A stretch of DNA of 57,285 nt from BRHc4a sp049323915 (GCA_049323915.1 JBMOPC010000095.1:1-57285); one strand, 5' to 3'; shown: positions 9,230-18,657, counted from the stretch's first letter. Notes: generated by a model not told the origin, from the letters alone. Program-made: numbers and translations.

Positions 9230-10759
9230 TCAGCCGCTTCCCCGGCTAAAAAAAACTCCCCCTGCGCAGTCCGGTTTTGCATTTGACTCCAAAGCCCTGC
9301 CTGCTTCCTCCCGGTCGTCAAAATGAAACTTGCTGTCGCCCACAATCTGGTAGTCCTCGTGTCCCTTTCCCGCGATTACCACCATATCCCCCTTACGGGC
9401 GGCATCTATGGCAGCCCTGATAGCATCCCGCCTGTCCGGAATCACCCTGTAATTCCCCGGCTGCATCACTTTTTTGATACCTTCCTCTATGTCCCTGATG
9501 ATCCCAAGCGGGTCTTCGGTCCTTGGATTATCCGAGGTGATGATGGGCAAATCACTGTACCGGCCGGCAATTTCGCCCATAACCGGCCTTTTGGTGCGGT
9601 CGCGGTCTCCCCCGCAGCCGAATACAGTTATGATTTTTCCGCCTGACACCGCCCTAGCCGCTTTCAAAATGTTTTCCAGCCCGTCGGGGGTATGAGCGTA
9701 ATCCACCGCCACAGTAAAGTCCTGCCCCCGGTCCACCAGCTCAAACCGCCCGGGAATACCCCTGACCTGCTCAAGTGCCCCTTTGATCTCGTGAGGACTC
9801 AATCCACCCGCCACTCCGGCCGCATATGCCGCCAGGGTGTTATAAACATTGAAAAGCCCGGTCAGCTTCATATTTAACTTAAGGGATCCGTATTTCTCAC
9901 TCACCACGGTAAATGAACAGCCGTGGCCGGTCACCTTTACATCAACCGCCTTGAAATGGGCCTTTTCCGACAGCCCGTAGGTTATCACCGGAACCCTGGC
10001 AACCGACATCATCCTTTCGGCGTGGGGGTCGTCCCGGTTTACAACAACGTGCTTGGGGCCTTCCTTAACTCCCGATCCCACGTACCGGAACAGTTTAGCC
10101 TTGGCTTCAAAATACTCCCCCATATCCCGGTGAAAATCCAGGTGGTCCTGTGTAAGGTTGGTAAAAACCGCCACATCGTACTCGCAGCCCATAACCCTTT
10201 CCAGCTGCAGGGCATGGGAGCTGACCTCTATAACGGCCACCTCAACCTTCTCATCCACCATTTCCCGCAGCAGTTTCTGCAGATCGGTGGATTCAGGGGT
10301 GGTATGGCTCACATCCAGCTTTCTGTCACCTATGTAGTTGGCTATGGTCCCTATCAGGCCCACCTTGCGGCCGGCCGAACGGTAAACCGATGCTATCAGA
10401 TTGGTGGTGGTGGTCTTGCCGTTTGTGCCGGTGACCCCCACCATCCTCATCCTGCGGCAGGGATGTCCGTAGAAGGCCGCGGATACCTGGGCCAGCCCCA
10501 CCCTGGTGTTTTCTGCTTTAACCAGAGTCACCCCGGAAGGCACATCCACTTCCTTCTGCGCCATAACCGCTGCGGCACCGGCCTCCACAGCCTGGGTGAC
10601 ATAATGATGACCGTCCGCTTTATATCCCTCTATGGCCACAAACAGAAACCCGGGCTCGACAGTTCTCGAGTCATAAGAAATTCCCTTAATCTCTATTTCA
10701 TCGCTTCCTTCAACTCTCAAAACCGCCAATTCTTCAATCAGATCCTTCAGATTCAACAA
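9230..10759 (-). CDS. murE: UDP-MurNAc-L-Ala-D-Glu--meso-diaminopimelate ligase MurE
   Basis: 509 aa Mur ligase for the third stem-peptide residue. P-loop GVTGTNGKTTTTNL lies near residue 110; DSRTVEPGFLFVAIEG is N-terminal; VDYAHTPDGLENIL and FGCGGDRDRTKRP follow. The specificity motif is DNPR (SDNPRTEDP), which marks meso-DAP rather than L-Lys addition, so the cell wall is predicted to be A1-gamma type. The start is TTG at 10759 with a GGGGGACGGG ribosome site. Confidence 0.95.
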   Translation of the reverse strand: MLNLKDLIEELAVLRVEGSDEIEIKGISYDSRTVEPGFLFVAIEGYKADGHHYVTQAVEAGAAAVMAQKEVDVPSGVTLVKAENTRVGLAQVSAAFYGHPCRRMRMVGVTGTNGKTTTTNLIASVYRSAGRKVGLIGTIANYIGDRKLDVSHTTPESTDLQKLLREMVDEKVEVAVIEVSSHALQLERVMGCEYDVAVFTNLTQDHLDFHRDMGEYFEAKAKLFRYVGSGVKEGPKHVVVNRDDPHAERMMSVARVPVITYGLSEKAHFKAVDVKVTGHGCSFTVVSEKYGSLKLNMKLTGLFNVYNTLAAYAAGVAGGLSPHEIKGALEQVRGIPGRFELVDRGQDFTVAVDYAHTPDGLENILKAARAVSGGKIITVFGCGGDRDRTKRPVMGEIAGRYSDLPIITSDNPRTEDPLGIIRDIEEGIKKVMQPGNYRVIPDRRDAIRAAIDAARKGDMVVIAGKGHEDYQIVGDSKFHFDDREEAGRALESNAKPDCAGGVFFSRGSG

Positions 10760-10899
10760 ACCCGTCCCCCTTCTACCAGGTATTATTTCCCAACGGGCTG
10801 TCTTTTTAAGCCTGGGGACATGGCATCCGCAGGCTTAAAATCTGTTGGCATTATATGTTGGCCCTATCAGTTTTATGTCTCATTTTCTGTTTTTTATAG

Positions 10900-13086
10900 T
10901 TAATCTTCAATAATTTCACCGAAAGCCGCCCCCGGAACCGCATATTGTAAAGTTGTCTCCTTTTGTCCGGGCGGCCTGAACTCCACTCTAATCAATGTCC
11001 CCCTGGCCACCCTGCCCCCGGCCTGAATGCTCTGGGACCTGGCCAGACCGGTTCCCGCCGGCTCCATTACAAGTCCTATATTCTCTAATAGGTTTCGGGC
11101 CTCCTGTTCGGTAAGGCCGCTCAAATTGGGTACCGTTACCCCTTCTCCGCCTTCGCCCGTCTTCGGAGGGTTAAGATCCAGCAGCACACTGACATCGTTC
11201 ATGACCTCGGCCCCGCCCCGGGGCACCTGGCTGTAAACTATGGCGCCATAGCCCCTGGTCTGGAACGAAAGTCCCTGGGACCTCAGCATTCTTATGGCTT
11301 CATTCACCGGGTAGTTGACCACGTTGGGCACCTTGACCTTCACCCTGGGAGCCTCGTACCATGAAGTGGGGCCGGGCGGCTTGATAATGTTCGGGTCCTC
11401 CGGCAGCTTCAGGTAGTGCAGTGTGTCCTGCATTATCGCCTGGAATACCGGGGCGGCCACCATTCCGCCGTAATATATCCCTCCCTGGGGTTCCGCAATC
11501 ATTACCAGTATGGCCACCCTGGGGTTATCCACCGGAGCGAAGCCTGCAAAGGATGCAACGTACCTGCCGCTGACATAGCCTCCACTTTCACCCACCACCT
11601 GAGCGGTTCCGGTTTTTCCGGCCACCCGGTAGCCTTCCACAAAAGCGTTTTTACCGGTGCCCCTGGCCACCACATTCTCCAGCAGCGCCTTGACCTGGTC
11701 TGCGGTTTCACTGCTGATCACTGTCCTTATGGGCTCCGTTTTAAAAGACTTTACCGTTTTACCCCGGTTATCCCTTACCTCCCTGACCAGCTGGGGCTTT
11801 ACAAGCGTTCCCCCGTTGGCCACCGCTGACACCGCCGACAGCAGCTGAATGGGTGTAACTGCGATTGACTGGCCGATCGACATGGTGGCGACGTTAAGGT
11901 TGGTGGCGTTCTTTTCATTTATCATGATCCCCCTGGCCTCGCCGGCCAGCTCAATCCCGGTCTTCTCTCCAAAGCCGAAGGCTGAAAGGTACCTGTAAAA
12001 CCTCTCCCGCCCCACCATCAGGCCCACCTCTACAAATCCGGGGTTGCACGAGTGCATTACAACCTCTTCGAAGCTGAGACTCCCGTGCCCCCCGCCCTTC
12101 CAGCACTTTATCCTCCTGTCGGCAACCTTTACAAACCCCGGATCAAAAAAACGGTCGCTGTTTTTTACTGCCTTCTCGCCCAGCGCTGCAGCAGTGGTTA
12201 TGATTTTAAACGTGGACCCGGGCTCGTAATTGTACCAGATGGCCGGGTTCCGGTCCCATACATGCCTGGGCACGTTGCTCCAGTTGTTAGAGTTGAAAGT
12301 GGGCCTGTTTCCCATGGCCAGTATTTCGCCGGTCCGGGGGTCCATTACAATGGCTACGGCCAGTTTAGGGCTGTACCTGGCCACAACCTTGTCAAGCTCC
12401 CGCTCCACAAAGTACTGTATGTTCATGTCCATGGTCAGTATAAGGCCGTTCCCCTGCTGCGGTGGCGAGTACCTGTGTATGGGGTCGGGCACGCTCCTGC
12501 CTGCCGCGTCATGTTCCACCAGTATACGGCCGGGAATCCCTCGCAAAACATCTTCATATGTTTTCTCTATGCCCATCAGCCCCTGGTTATCCACCCCGGC
12601 AAAGCCCAGCAGGTGAGGGGCCAGGGTTTCATGTCTGTAAAAACGCCTGCTTTCCTCCACCAGATGAATGCCTTCCAGCTTCAGCTCCTTGACCCTGGCG
12701 GCGGCCTCCGGCTTAACCTTTCTTTTTACCCACTCATAGCAGGACTTTTTGGATAAAATCCTGTACAGCCTGTCCGCGTCCATTTCCAGCACGGGCGCCA
12801 GGGAATCGGCCGCCTGCCTGGGGCTTTTCACCTGGTATGGAATGGCGTATACAGAGTCAGAGCTTACGCTGGTTACCAGCTCATTTCCGTTTCTGTCGTA
12901 TATGGTCCCTCTCTTGGCCTCAACGGGTATATCCCTCATCCTTACCTCCAGCGCCTTTTCCTGGAGGTAGTCCGCCTGCACAAACTGGATCCAGGCAAGC
13001 CTGAAAATAAGCCCCACAAAGGCCATGGCACAAAGTAAAAAAAGCCAGGTGAGCCGTTTGCGGATTAGTATGCCGGTAGTGCGCAT
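10900..13086 (-). CDS. class B penicillin-binding protein with two PASTA domains (SpoVD/FtsI type)
   Basis: 728 aa transpeptidase. One N-terminal membrane anchor (about residues 12-32) is followed by a PBP dimerisation domain and a transpeptidase domain with SxxK in PGSTFKIIT (near 290), SxN in HSCNPGFVE, and KTG in AGKTGTAQV. Two C-terminal PASTA repeats begin at VKVPNVVNYPVNEAI and VTVPNLSGLTEQEAR. PASTA domains at this position are typical of SpoVD and of Firmicute division PBPs. Only one class B PBP is in the cluster, so it may serve septation, cortex synthesis or both. The start ATG has GGAGGAAAT upstream. Confidence 0.93.
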   Translation of the reverse strand: MRTTGILIRKRLTWLFLLCAMAFVGLIFRLAWIQFVQADYLQEKALEVRMRDIPVEAKRGTIYDRNGNELVTSVSSDSVYAIPYQVKSPRQAADSLAPVLEMDADRLYRILSKKSCYEWVKRKVKPEAAARVKELKLEGIHLVEESRRFYRHETLAPHLLGFAGVDNQGLMGIEKTYEDVLRGIPGRILVEHDAAGRSVPDPIHRYSPPQQGNGLILTMDMNIQYFVERELDKVVARYSPKLAVAIVMDPRTGEILAMGNRPTFNSNNWSNVPRHVWDRNPAIWYNYEPGSTFKIITTAAALGEKAVKNSDRFFDPGFVKVADRRIKCWKGGGHGSLSFEEVVMHSCNPGFVEVGLMVGRERFYRYLSAFGFGEKTGIELAGEARGIMINEKNATNLNVATMSIGQSIAVTPIQLLSAVSAVANGGTLVKPQLVREVRDNRGKTVKSFKTEPIRTVISSETADQVKALLENVVARGTGKNAFVEGYRVAGKTGTAQVVGESGGYVSGRYVASFAGFAPVDNPRVAILVMIAEPQGGIYYGGMVAAPVFQAIMQDTLHYLKLPEDPNIIKPPGPTSWYEAPRVKVKVPNVVNYPVNEAIRMLRSQGLSFQTRGYGAIVYSQVPRGGAEVMNDVSVLLDLNPPKTGEGGEGVTVPNLSGLTEQEARNLLENIGLVMEPAGTGLARSQSIQAGGRVARGTLIRVEFRPPGQKETTLQYAVPGAAFGEIIED

Positions 13087-13137
13087 ACAAATTTCCTCCT
13101 CCGACTTAGCCCACCCGGAAGGTTACATATTCCTCCC

Positions 13138-13647
13138 TTAACTCCCCTTTATGCCCAACAAAGAAGCAAAGGCCTGTACAACTTTGCTCCTGCTTGAGAT
13201 CTGCTGGGCCTGAGCCTCTCTTCCATCACCAGGGCCGTCCGGACCTTTCACAGCCCCGGAAGTTTTGATCCTGCCGCCCTCACCTGCCGTGTCTGCCCTT
13301 ACCACCACTATATCCTTACTGTCCGGCTTGACCATCTTAAGCTTGTGGGTTGCCACGTACTCTATCCTGTCCAGGGAGTTGAGCCTGTCAACCTCCTCCC
13401 CGAGAGAGACGGTCTCCTGGCGGAGCGCCGCCAGTTCATTGCCCAGACTGGTTGCCTTATAACCGGTGATAAGCACCTGGGAATAATAATAGGCAATCAT
13501 CATACCAATGCAGAAGGTCAGCAGCACCAACCCCAAAAGAGCAAGCTTTCCTTCACGGGGGAGCCGGCTCCGCCGGGGGTGCCGGTTAACCCGGCTGTCC
13601 TCTTCGGGCAGGCTGTAATGATCATACCGCTCTTGCGCTACTACCAA
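13138..13647 (-). CDS. ftsL: FtsL-like septum protein
   Basis: 169 aa bitopic protein: a basic N-terminus (about 38 residues), one transmembrane segment (KLALLGLVLLTFCIGMMIAY), then a coiled-coil stretch rich in Leu heptads (GNELAALRQETVSLGEEVDR), and a low-complexity Gly/Ala-rich tail. Position between rsmH and the class B PBP gene is the standard ftsL location. Sequence identity in this family is low, so the call rests on architecture and position. The start is TTG at 13647 with GGTGGAGG upstream. Confidence 0.8.
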   Translation of the reverse strand: MVVAQERYDHYSLPEEDSRVNRHPRRSRLPREGKLALLGLVLLTFCIGMMIAYYYSQVLITGYKATSLGNELAALRQETVSLGEEVDRLNSLDRIEYVATHKLKMVKPDSKDIVVVRADTAGEGGRIKTSGAVKGPDGPGDGREAQAQQISSRSKVVQAFASLLGIKGS

Positions 13648-13699
13648 AGCTTATTCAACCTCCACCCTTTTTAGAACAAAATCTGGAAACCACTTTCCC

Positions 13700-14662
13700 T
13701 CAGCATTTTTCAAGAATCCTCAGCCTGGCGCTCCTGGCCCGGGGGTTTTCCTCCAGCTCGGCGGCCGAAGGGGTTATGCCGCCCGGCCTGATTATTTTAA
13801 CCAGAGGCTTTCTACCGCAGACACATGCCGGAAAATCCCTGGGGCAGGTGCAGCCCTGCGCCAGCTCCCTGAAGGTTTCCTTCACAATACGGTCCTCCAG
13901 GGAATGAAAAGTTATTACACAGGCCCTCCCGCCCTGTTTAAGCCGGTCCACCGCCGACGCAAGCGCCCCTTTTATAATGTCCAGCTCGTTGTTGACCGCT
14001 ATACGAAGGGCCTGAAAAGTCCTTTTGGCGGGGTGAGGCCCCTCCCGCCTGTATTTTGCCGGGATGGCGGCCTTTATTATATCCACCAGCTGCCCCGTGG
14101 TAAAAATGGGGCCCTTTGATCTTTCCCTGACAATAAACGAGGCTATCCTTCCGGCAAACCTCTCCTCGCCGTATTTCCGTATTATACCGGATAGATCGCC
14201 TTCGGACAGCGAATTCACCATGTCCCCGGCGGTGATTCCCGAGTCCATGTTCATGCGCATGTCCAGGGGGGCGTCATGCTTGTAGCTGAAACCGCGGCCA
14301 GGGTTGTCAAGCTGATAAGAGCTTACTCCCAGGTCAAAAAGAATGCCGTCCACCCGGTCTATCCCCAGTCTGTCCAGCACTTCCGGGAGGTCCACAAAAT
14401 TGCTTTTTGCCAGGGTAAACCTGCCGCCAAATACGGCAAGCCTTTCAGCAGCAGCCGATATGGCGTCCTGGTCCTGGTCCAGTCCCACAAGCCTGCCTCC
14501 CGGCGAGGACAAAGCCAGAATGCCGTGGCTGTGCCCGGCGCCGCCCACCGTGCAGTCCACGTAAATGCCGTCCTTATTTACATTTAGCCCCTCCAGAACC
14601 TCTTCCAGCAAAACGGGCCGGTGGGAAAACCCGGACCCCCCGTTTTCCGCATCAAGTGACAT
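13700..14662 (-). CDS. rsmH: 16S rRNA (cytosine1402-N4)-methyltransferase RsmH (MraW)
   Basis: SAM-dependent methyltransferase acting on 16S rRNA C1402. It begins HRPVLLEEVLEGL and has the SAM motif DCTVGGAGHSHGIL, DLGVSSYQLDNPGRGFSY, FQALRIAVNNEL, and VITFHSLEDRIVK. I choose the ATG ending at 14662 (320 aa) because GGAG lies 8 bases upstream. The frame is open for 15 more codons but they lack a ribosome site. It is the second gene of the dcw operon, after mraZ. Confidence 0.95.
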   Translation of the reverse strand: MSLDAENGGSGFSHRPVLLEEVLEGLNVNKDGIYVDCTVGGAGHSHGILALSSPGGRLVGLDQDQDAISAAAERLAVFGGRFTLAKSNFVDLPEVLDRLGIDRVDGILFDLGVSSYQLDNPGRGFSYKHDAPLDMRMNMDSGITAGDMVNSLSEGDLSGIIRKYGEERFAGRIASFIVRERSKGPIFTTGQLVDIIKAAIPAKYRREGPHPAKRTFQALRIAVNNELDIIKGALASAVDRLKQGGRACVITFHSLEDRIVKETFRELAQGCTCPRDFPACVCGRKPLVKIIRPGGITPSAAELEENPRARSARLRILEKC

Positions 14663-14730
14663 GTACAAAACTCCGAATGGAATATTAAGATTCTTTGCAA
14701 ATTTCAATGCACAGATTAAGGAGCCGCACT

Positions 14731-15168
14731 TTAAATGCCAAGATCAAAATCCACTATTTTTTCCGCCAGCTGCTCGGCCGACGCCGCCGCAGTATTGCTG
14801 TACTCCTCCCAGCGCTGTTTCGACCAGATCTCAACCCGGGTGGAAATGCCTATTATCATGGTTTCCTTTTCAAGCCCGGCGTATTCCCTTAAACTGGATG
14901 CAATCAGTATTCTCCCCTGCTTGTCCACCTCGCAGTCGGTGGCCCCGGAGAAAAAAAACCGCACAAAGGCCCGGGCATCCGCCTTGGTGAAGGGAAGTGA
15001 ACGCATTTTTTGCTCGATTGCCGTCCATTCCTTGGGAGGATACACAAACAGGCAGCCGTCCAATCCCTTCGTCAAGATGAACTTGTCCCCCAGGCCTTCG
15101 CGGAAGCGGGCTGGTATAAAAAGACGTCCCTTTGAATCGATGGTATGCTGGTATTCACCTATAAACAC
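14731..15168 (-). CDS. mraZ: transcriptional regulator MraZ
   Basis: 145 aa, with two tandem AbrB-like half-domains: DSKGRLFIPARFRE near residue 12 and DKQGRILIASSLREYAGL near residue 83. MraZ binds GTG-rich direct repeats upstream of its own operon and regulates the dcw genes; such repeats are visible just upstream. The start is GTG at 15168 with GGGGTGAGATA before it. It is the first gene of the cluster. Confidence 0.95.
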   Translation of the reverse strand: MFIGEYQHTIDSKGRLFIPARFREGLGDKFILTKGLDGCLFVYPPKEWTAIEQKMRSLPFTKADARAFVRFFFSGATDCEVDKQGRILIASSLREYAGLEKETMIIGISTRVEIWSKQRWEEYSNTAAASAEQLAEKIVDFDLGI

Positions 15169-15194
15169 TATCTCACCCCACCCATGGCCACCGA

Positions 15195-15235
15195 TCCACC
15201 ACTTTGATCCACTTTAACTCACTTTCCCCCACTTT
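15195..15235 (-). promoter_or_regulatory. MraZ box array (four 10-bp direct repeats)
   Basis: On the minus strand the core AAAGTG occurs four times at an exact 10-base period (plus-strand ACTTT at 15201, 15211, 15221 and 15231), between the -10 box and mraZ. GTG-type repeats at one helical turn are the known MraZ operator layout. The boxes lie just downstream of the predicted transcription start, consistent with autorepression. Confidence 0.85.
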
Positions 15236-15248
15236 ATTCTTCGCCGGC

Positions 15249-15279
15249 ATTATATTTCCTTCTTTAATTTTTATTCTAA
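15249..15279 (-). promoter_or_regulatory. promoter of the dcw operon
   Basis: A perfect -10 TATAAT (minus strand, 15249-15254) precedes the MraZ boxes. The -35 is weak (TTAGAA-like around 15274-15279, spacing 19). AT-rich DNA lies upstream. Confidence 0.6.
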
Positions 15280-15357
15280 AGAAACTTTTTTAAAAATTTT
15301 TATTACAGCCGATAAAATGCTTACTACCTAACCAGCCAGCGGAATTGTTTTTTTGAC

Positions 15358-16446
15358 TTATGCGGATTTTTTCCCGCCATATCGCTTCAAGTAAAACAAG
15401 ATCAACAGAATAGAAGGTATTCCCACCTCCACTGTAAGGGCATAAGGAGGAAAAATATCGTCTAAGAATTCTATTAATTTGTTTATATTTTCAAAAAACA
15501 AAATGGAATAAGCGGTGACAATAACGCCGGTGGGAAGCACCAGAGGTTTGTATGTCTTTAAATTTAACCACTGCGCCATGCTTAACACGCTACAATAAAG
15601 CAACACGGCCAACTTCACGAATATCCCGAGAAAGATTGTCACAACAAAAACAATATCCATTCTTTCAAATATTTGCGCCACATTGATCATCCGGATAAGG
15701 TGAAAGTGCTGAAAGATCATTCTTTCCCTTGACTCTCCGAATACAGCCGTTGTAATTGTTTCTATCTGGGCACCTATTGAAGCTACGATTAACACCGCAA
15801 AAATAGCGCTTTTCCTGGCGGAAGCAGGCTTATTCATAAAGGGGATAAGCATCATAATAGTTATTATCTCTCCGCCATAACTTAATGGTGTCATCGTCCC
15901 TCTGATCACCGGCAAAATCCCCCTGTCAAACATGGGAAGCAGCCGTTTTAAATCTACTTCACCAAACACTAGAACTATTACGACTGTTATTGAAAAGAAA
16001 ACAACCGGAAAAAGCAGTTCACTAACCCTTCCCATTACTTCAAGCCCGCTTTTTACAGCATAGCAAGCCAGCAACACAATCAATGTGTTCATAATAATCA
16101 TTGGCGTTGAAGGCATTGTTACGACAATAAATTCGCCGAATTCCCTTACAACAATGGCACTGGTCGTGACAAACCAAAATATTAGTATTAATCCCAATCC
16201 CTTGCCGGCGATCTTTCCGGCAAGGGATTGGGAATACTGGATTACTGTCTGCCCCGGATACTTCAAGCCCATATTTGTGGAAATTAAAGCAATAAAAATA
16301 CTTGCCAAAAAAGTGATGGGAATCATCCAGGCATCTTTCGTCACATGTCTGCTGATAGTAATGGGCAGGTACAGTATGCCGGTAGACACAATTGTCCACA
16401 CCATCAAAAAAGTAACCTGTATTCCACTGATTTTCCCTTTTTCCAT
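15358..16446 (-). CDS. GerAB/GerBB-family spore germination permease
   Basis: 362 aa with ten hydrophobic segments, an APC-superfamily spore germination B-subunit. The N-terminus KISGIQVTFLMVWTIVSTGILYLP is typical, as is SYGGEIITIMMLIPF in the middle. In Ger receptors the B subunit sits in the inner spore membrane and binds or conducts the germinant signal with A and C subunits. No gerA or gerC partner lies beside it, so it is an orphan here. It is monocistronic, isolated from the dcw operon and the hisK gene by gaps with terminator-like features. Confidence 0.88.
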   Translation of the reverse strand: MEKGKISGIQVTFLMVWTIVSTGILYLPITISRHVTKDAWMIPITFLASIFIALISTNMGLKYPGQTVIQYSQSLAGKIAGKGLGLILIFWFVTTSAIVVREFGEFIVVTMPSTPMIIMNTLIVLLACYAVKSGLEVMGRVSELLFPVVFFSITVVIVLVFGEVDLKRLLPMFDRGILPVIRGTMTPLSYGGEIITIMMLIPFMNKPASARKSAIFAVLIVASIGAQIETITTAVFGESRERMIFQHFHLIRMINVAQIFERMDIVFVVTIFLGIFVKLAVLLYCSVLSMAQWLNLKTYKPLVLPTGVIVTAYSILFFENINKLIEFLDDIFPPYALTVEVGIPSILLILFYLKRYGGKKSA

Positions 16447-16527
16447 TCTTTAGCCTCCGGCTTTATTATTCCGTTTTAATATCCGGATTATGTGAATCTG
16501 CTTGATGACGAACCCCCGTGTATAGAC

Positions 16528-16574
16528 ATAATGGAAATTATCTACAGAATTCCTTTAGAGTATAGTTTCCTATA
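16528..16574. repeat. palindromic repeat family A, copy 1
   Basis: A 47-base imperfect palindrome with left arm ATAATGGAAATTAT and right arm TAGTTTCCTATA around a shared centre CAGAATTCCTTT. Related copies are at 24408-24451 and 27164-27209 in the same orientation. It begins 8 bases past the hisK terminator. Confidence 0.75.
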
Positions 16575-16581
16575 CAATTAA

Positions 16582-16606
16582 AAAGCTCCCGTTATCCGGG
16601 AGCTTT
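16582..16606 (-). terminator. rho-independent terminator of the hisK transcript
   Basis: A 10-bp stem AAAGCTCCCG/CGGGAGCTTT with a 5-base loop, followed on the minus strand by a T run. It lies 24 bases after the hisK stop. Confidence 0.9.
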
Positions 16607-16629
16607 ACAATAATCCTTTTTTCAACAAC

Positions 16630-17433
16630 TTATATTTTCATCATTAACCTCTCCCTGCCCCTGAAAACGGCCACCTCGTCATAACCGGCATCCCTTAGAA
16701 GATCCAGTGCCTCGCTGAAATCGGCCCCCACCAGTTCCGGCGCGTGGGCGTCGGATCCGGTGGAGGCCGGAACACCCTCCAGGCGGCACAGCCTTAGGAA
16801 TTCAAGGGAAGGATAGATCTCTCCGGCAGGAACCCTTAAACCCGCCGTGTTAACCTCCACGCACACCCCGGCGCCGGCGAAGGCCCTGGCGGCCTGGCGG
16901 TAAAATACTGTAAGTTCCCTGTCAGGGCGGTACCCGAATTTTTTAACCAGGTCCGGGTGGGCCATAATGTCAAAAATACCCGAACCGGCCGCCCGGCATA
17001 TAAGATCGAAATAATCGCGGTAAATCTCATCTATGTCACGGCTGCCGTACCCGTCAATGTAAAAGGGGTGGTCGAAGGCCCAGCCGTCAATAAAATGCAC
17101 CGACCCTATTACATAGTCAAAGGGGTATTCCGAGATGATTTTCTTAGCCGCTTTTTCCCATCCCGGTATGTAGTCAACCTCGACCCCCAGGCGGATGGAC
17201 AGTTCCGGTGTGATCTCACGAAGTTTCAACACCCTGGACACGTATCCGGGAAATCGGGAATCATCCATGGCCAGCCCGGGGTCCCTGCACTCGGCAGCCA
17301 GCCAGTACATTGGCACATGGTCAGAAAAGCCTATCTCTTTAAAGCCCTTTTTGCAGGCCTCCTCCACGTACTGGCCCATATCCCCCCTGGCGTGCCCGCA
17401 TAGCGAGGTATGAATGTGATAATCCGGAATCAT
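16630..17433 (-). CDS. PHP-domain histidinol-phosphatase-type phosphoesterase (HisK family)
   Basis: 267 aa PHP hydrolase. Metal-ligand motifs are DYHIHTSLCGHA at the N-terminus, FSDHVPM, GSVHFIDGWAFD, IMAHPDLVKKFGY, and GSDAHAPELVG near the C-terminus, matching the HisK-type histidinol-phosphate phosphatase. The family also includes phosphatases of other specificity, and no other his gene is nearby, so the substrate is not certain. The start ATG (17431-17433) overlaps the stop of the upstream gene as ATGA, showing coupling. The frame is open upstream to 17595, but that part is the antisense or out-of-frame shadow of the neighbour. Confidence 0.85.
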   Translation of the reverse strand: MIPDYHIHTSLCGHARGDMGQYVEEACKKGFKEIGFSDHVPMYWLAAECRDPGLAMDDSRFPGYVSRVLKLREITPELSIRLGVEVDYIPGWEKAAKKIISEYPFDYVIGSVHFIDGWAFDHPFYIDGYGSRDIDEIYRDYFDLICRAAGSGIFDIMAHPDLVKKFGYRPDRELTVFYRQAARAFAGAGVCVEVNTAGLRVPAGEIYPSLEFLRLCRLEGVPASTGSDAHAPELVGADFSEALDLLRDAGYDEVAVFRGRERLMMKI

Positions 17434-18506
17434 ATTGCGTCCATCTCCCCGACAGCGTCTGAAACCTCCCGGGCCAGCCGGTATATCCGCACTGCCAGCT
17501 CCGGGTCCAAAAGACCGGTCCCGCAGGCCGGGGTAATCATGGTCCGGCCCACCAGCTCCCGCCCGGACACCCCACGGCTGATCAGCTGTCCCCAAAGCTC
17601 CTCCAGTCTTTTCAAAAGAGTTTCCCGTGTCTCATCAAAGGCGCTGTCAGTGGTTGGCACTATTCCCAGGGCCATTACCCCTCCCCGGTGAACAAACTCC
17701 TTTAACTCCCCGGCAAAGGGTATAAGGGAGTCACCGAATTTATAGGCGTCCAGATTAACGATATCCAAATCGCACTGGTAGAGGATGGTCCAGTCGATGG
17801 CGTCGCACGAGTGAACACCGGCCATTGCGCCGACATAGTGGATCTGTTCGAATATCTCGTCCAGGTTGCTTTTAATCATCTCCCTGGTAATCGTTATGTA
17901 GTCCGATTTGCCGTAAACGCTTATGCCGGGCTCATCCACAAATATAATGGCCGGCCTTCCCAGTTCCGCAAGTTTTGCGGCCTGCCAGCGGGCGTGAAGG
18001 GCAAGTGTCTTCACCAAAACATCACGCAGCTGGTCCTCGTAGTACGCCAGCCTCCCCCTGTGGTCTTTCAGCTGAAAGCCCACGGTCAGCGGGCCGGCCA
18101 GATGGCCCTTGTAAAATAATGCCTCCCCCGGGCCTTTGTCCTCAATGTATTTTAAAAAAGCATAAAAGCCCGACGCCGAGCTTTCCGGCAGGGAAAATGC
18201 CTCCAGCGCCCCGCTGTCGCCCTCAGCCGCCGCCATGTACAGAGTATAAAAATCAGCCAGCATTTCCGCCCACCGGGGGTTTCCGGAATCGAAAAAAGCC
18301 CTGTCCTTTTCAACTTTAATCAGCCCCGTATTGACGAGAGGAGTTAAAAACTGGAAAACAAAGCCCTCCTTTGCCCCTATCCCGGGCATCTGGGGCCAGT
18401 GGGGTATCTGGGGCATAGTGCTGAAAATCAAAGACAGCGCCTGTCCCGGGTCTGTGTATGGCAGACTGCCAATCCCGGTAAGCAGCCCCGCAGGTTTAAA
18501 AGCCAA
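17430..18506 (-). CDS. MetE-like / uroporphyrinogen decarboxylase-fold methyltransferase
   Basis: 358 aa protein of the cobalamin-independent methionine synthase C-terminal / URO-D superfamily. Likely zinc ligands are visible as His and Cys in VHSCDAIDW (near residue 230) and Cys in TPACGTGLLDPE (near residue 330). The start LLTGIGSLPYTDP resembles stand-alone MetE-like proteins of anaerobes. It is half the size of MetE and lacks its N-terminal domain, so methyl transfer from a corrinoid or other donor is possible, and methionine synthesis is not proven. The start is TTG with AAGGTGG upstream. It is coupled to the PHP phosphatase gene. Confidence 0.75.
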   Translation of the reverse strand: MAFKPAGLLTGIGSLPYTDPGQALSLIFSTMPQIPHWPQMPGIGAKEGFVFQFLTPLVNTGLIKVEKDRAFFDSGNPRWAEMLADFYTLYMAAAEGDSGALEAFSLPESSASGFYAFLKYIEDKGPGEALFYKGHLAGPLTVGFQLKDHRGRLAYYEDQLRDVLVKTLALHARWQAAKLAELGRPAIIFVDEPGISVYGKSDYITITREMIKSNLDEIFEQIHYVGAMAGVHSCDAIDWTILYQCDLDIVNLDAYKFGDSLIPFAGELKEFVHRGGVMALGIVPTTDSAFDETRETLLKRLEELWGQLISRGVSGRELVGRTMITPACGTGLLDPELAVRIYRLAREVSDAVGEMDAI

Positions 18507-18531
18507 TCAAAACACCACCTTAATCAAAGAG

Positions 18532-18575
18532 AATCCAGAATCCAGGAGTCAGGGGCCAGAAGACAGAATAATTCC
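18532..18575. repeat. degenerate repeat, left member of an inverted pair
   Basis: CCAGAATCCAGGAGTC-like imperfect heptads. A related tract in opposite orientation (TTTCTGA iterated) lies at 18742-18772. The two flank the metE-like promoter and the upstream terminator. Confidence 0.55.
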
Positions 18576-18625
18576 GGACCAGACCGTCACTGGTTTTTCC
18601 ATCACTCTGGTGCGAAATTAATGCT

Positions 18626-18654
18626 ATTATATCCCACCACGCCTGAGCAGTAAA
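18626..18654 (-). promoter_or_regulatory. promoter of the metE-like/hisK operon
   Basis: Minus strand -35 TTTACT (18649-18654), 17-base spacer, -10 TATAAT (18626-18631), about 120 bases before the start codon. Confidence 0.6.
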
Positions 18655-18657
18655 GAC

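Noticed and set aside
9923..10903. 326-codon plus-strand open frame
   Set aside because: Antisense shadow of murE with shadow-type composition rich in His, Gly and Pro.
16630..17595. Longer start for the PHP phosphatase
   Set aside because: The extra 54 residues are Gly/Pro-rich shadow sequence of the overlapping upstream gene; the ATGA overlap start fits the PHP motif at the N-terminus.
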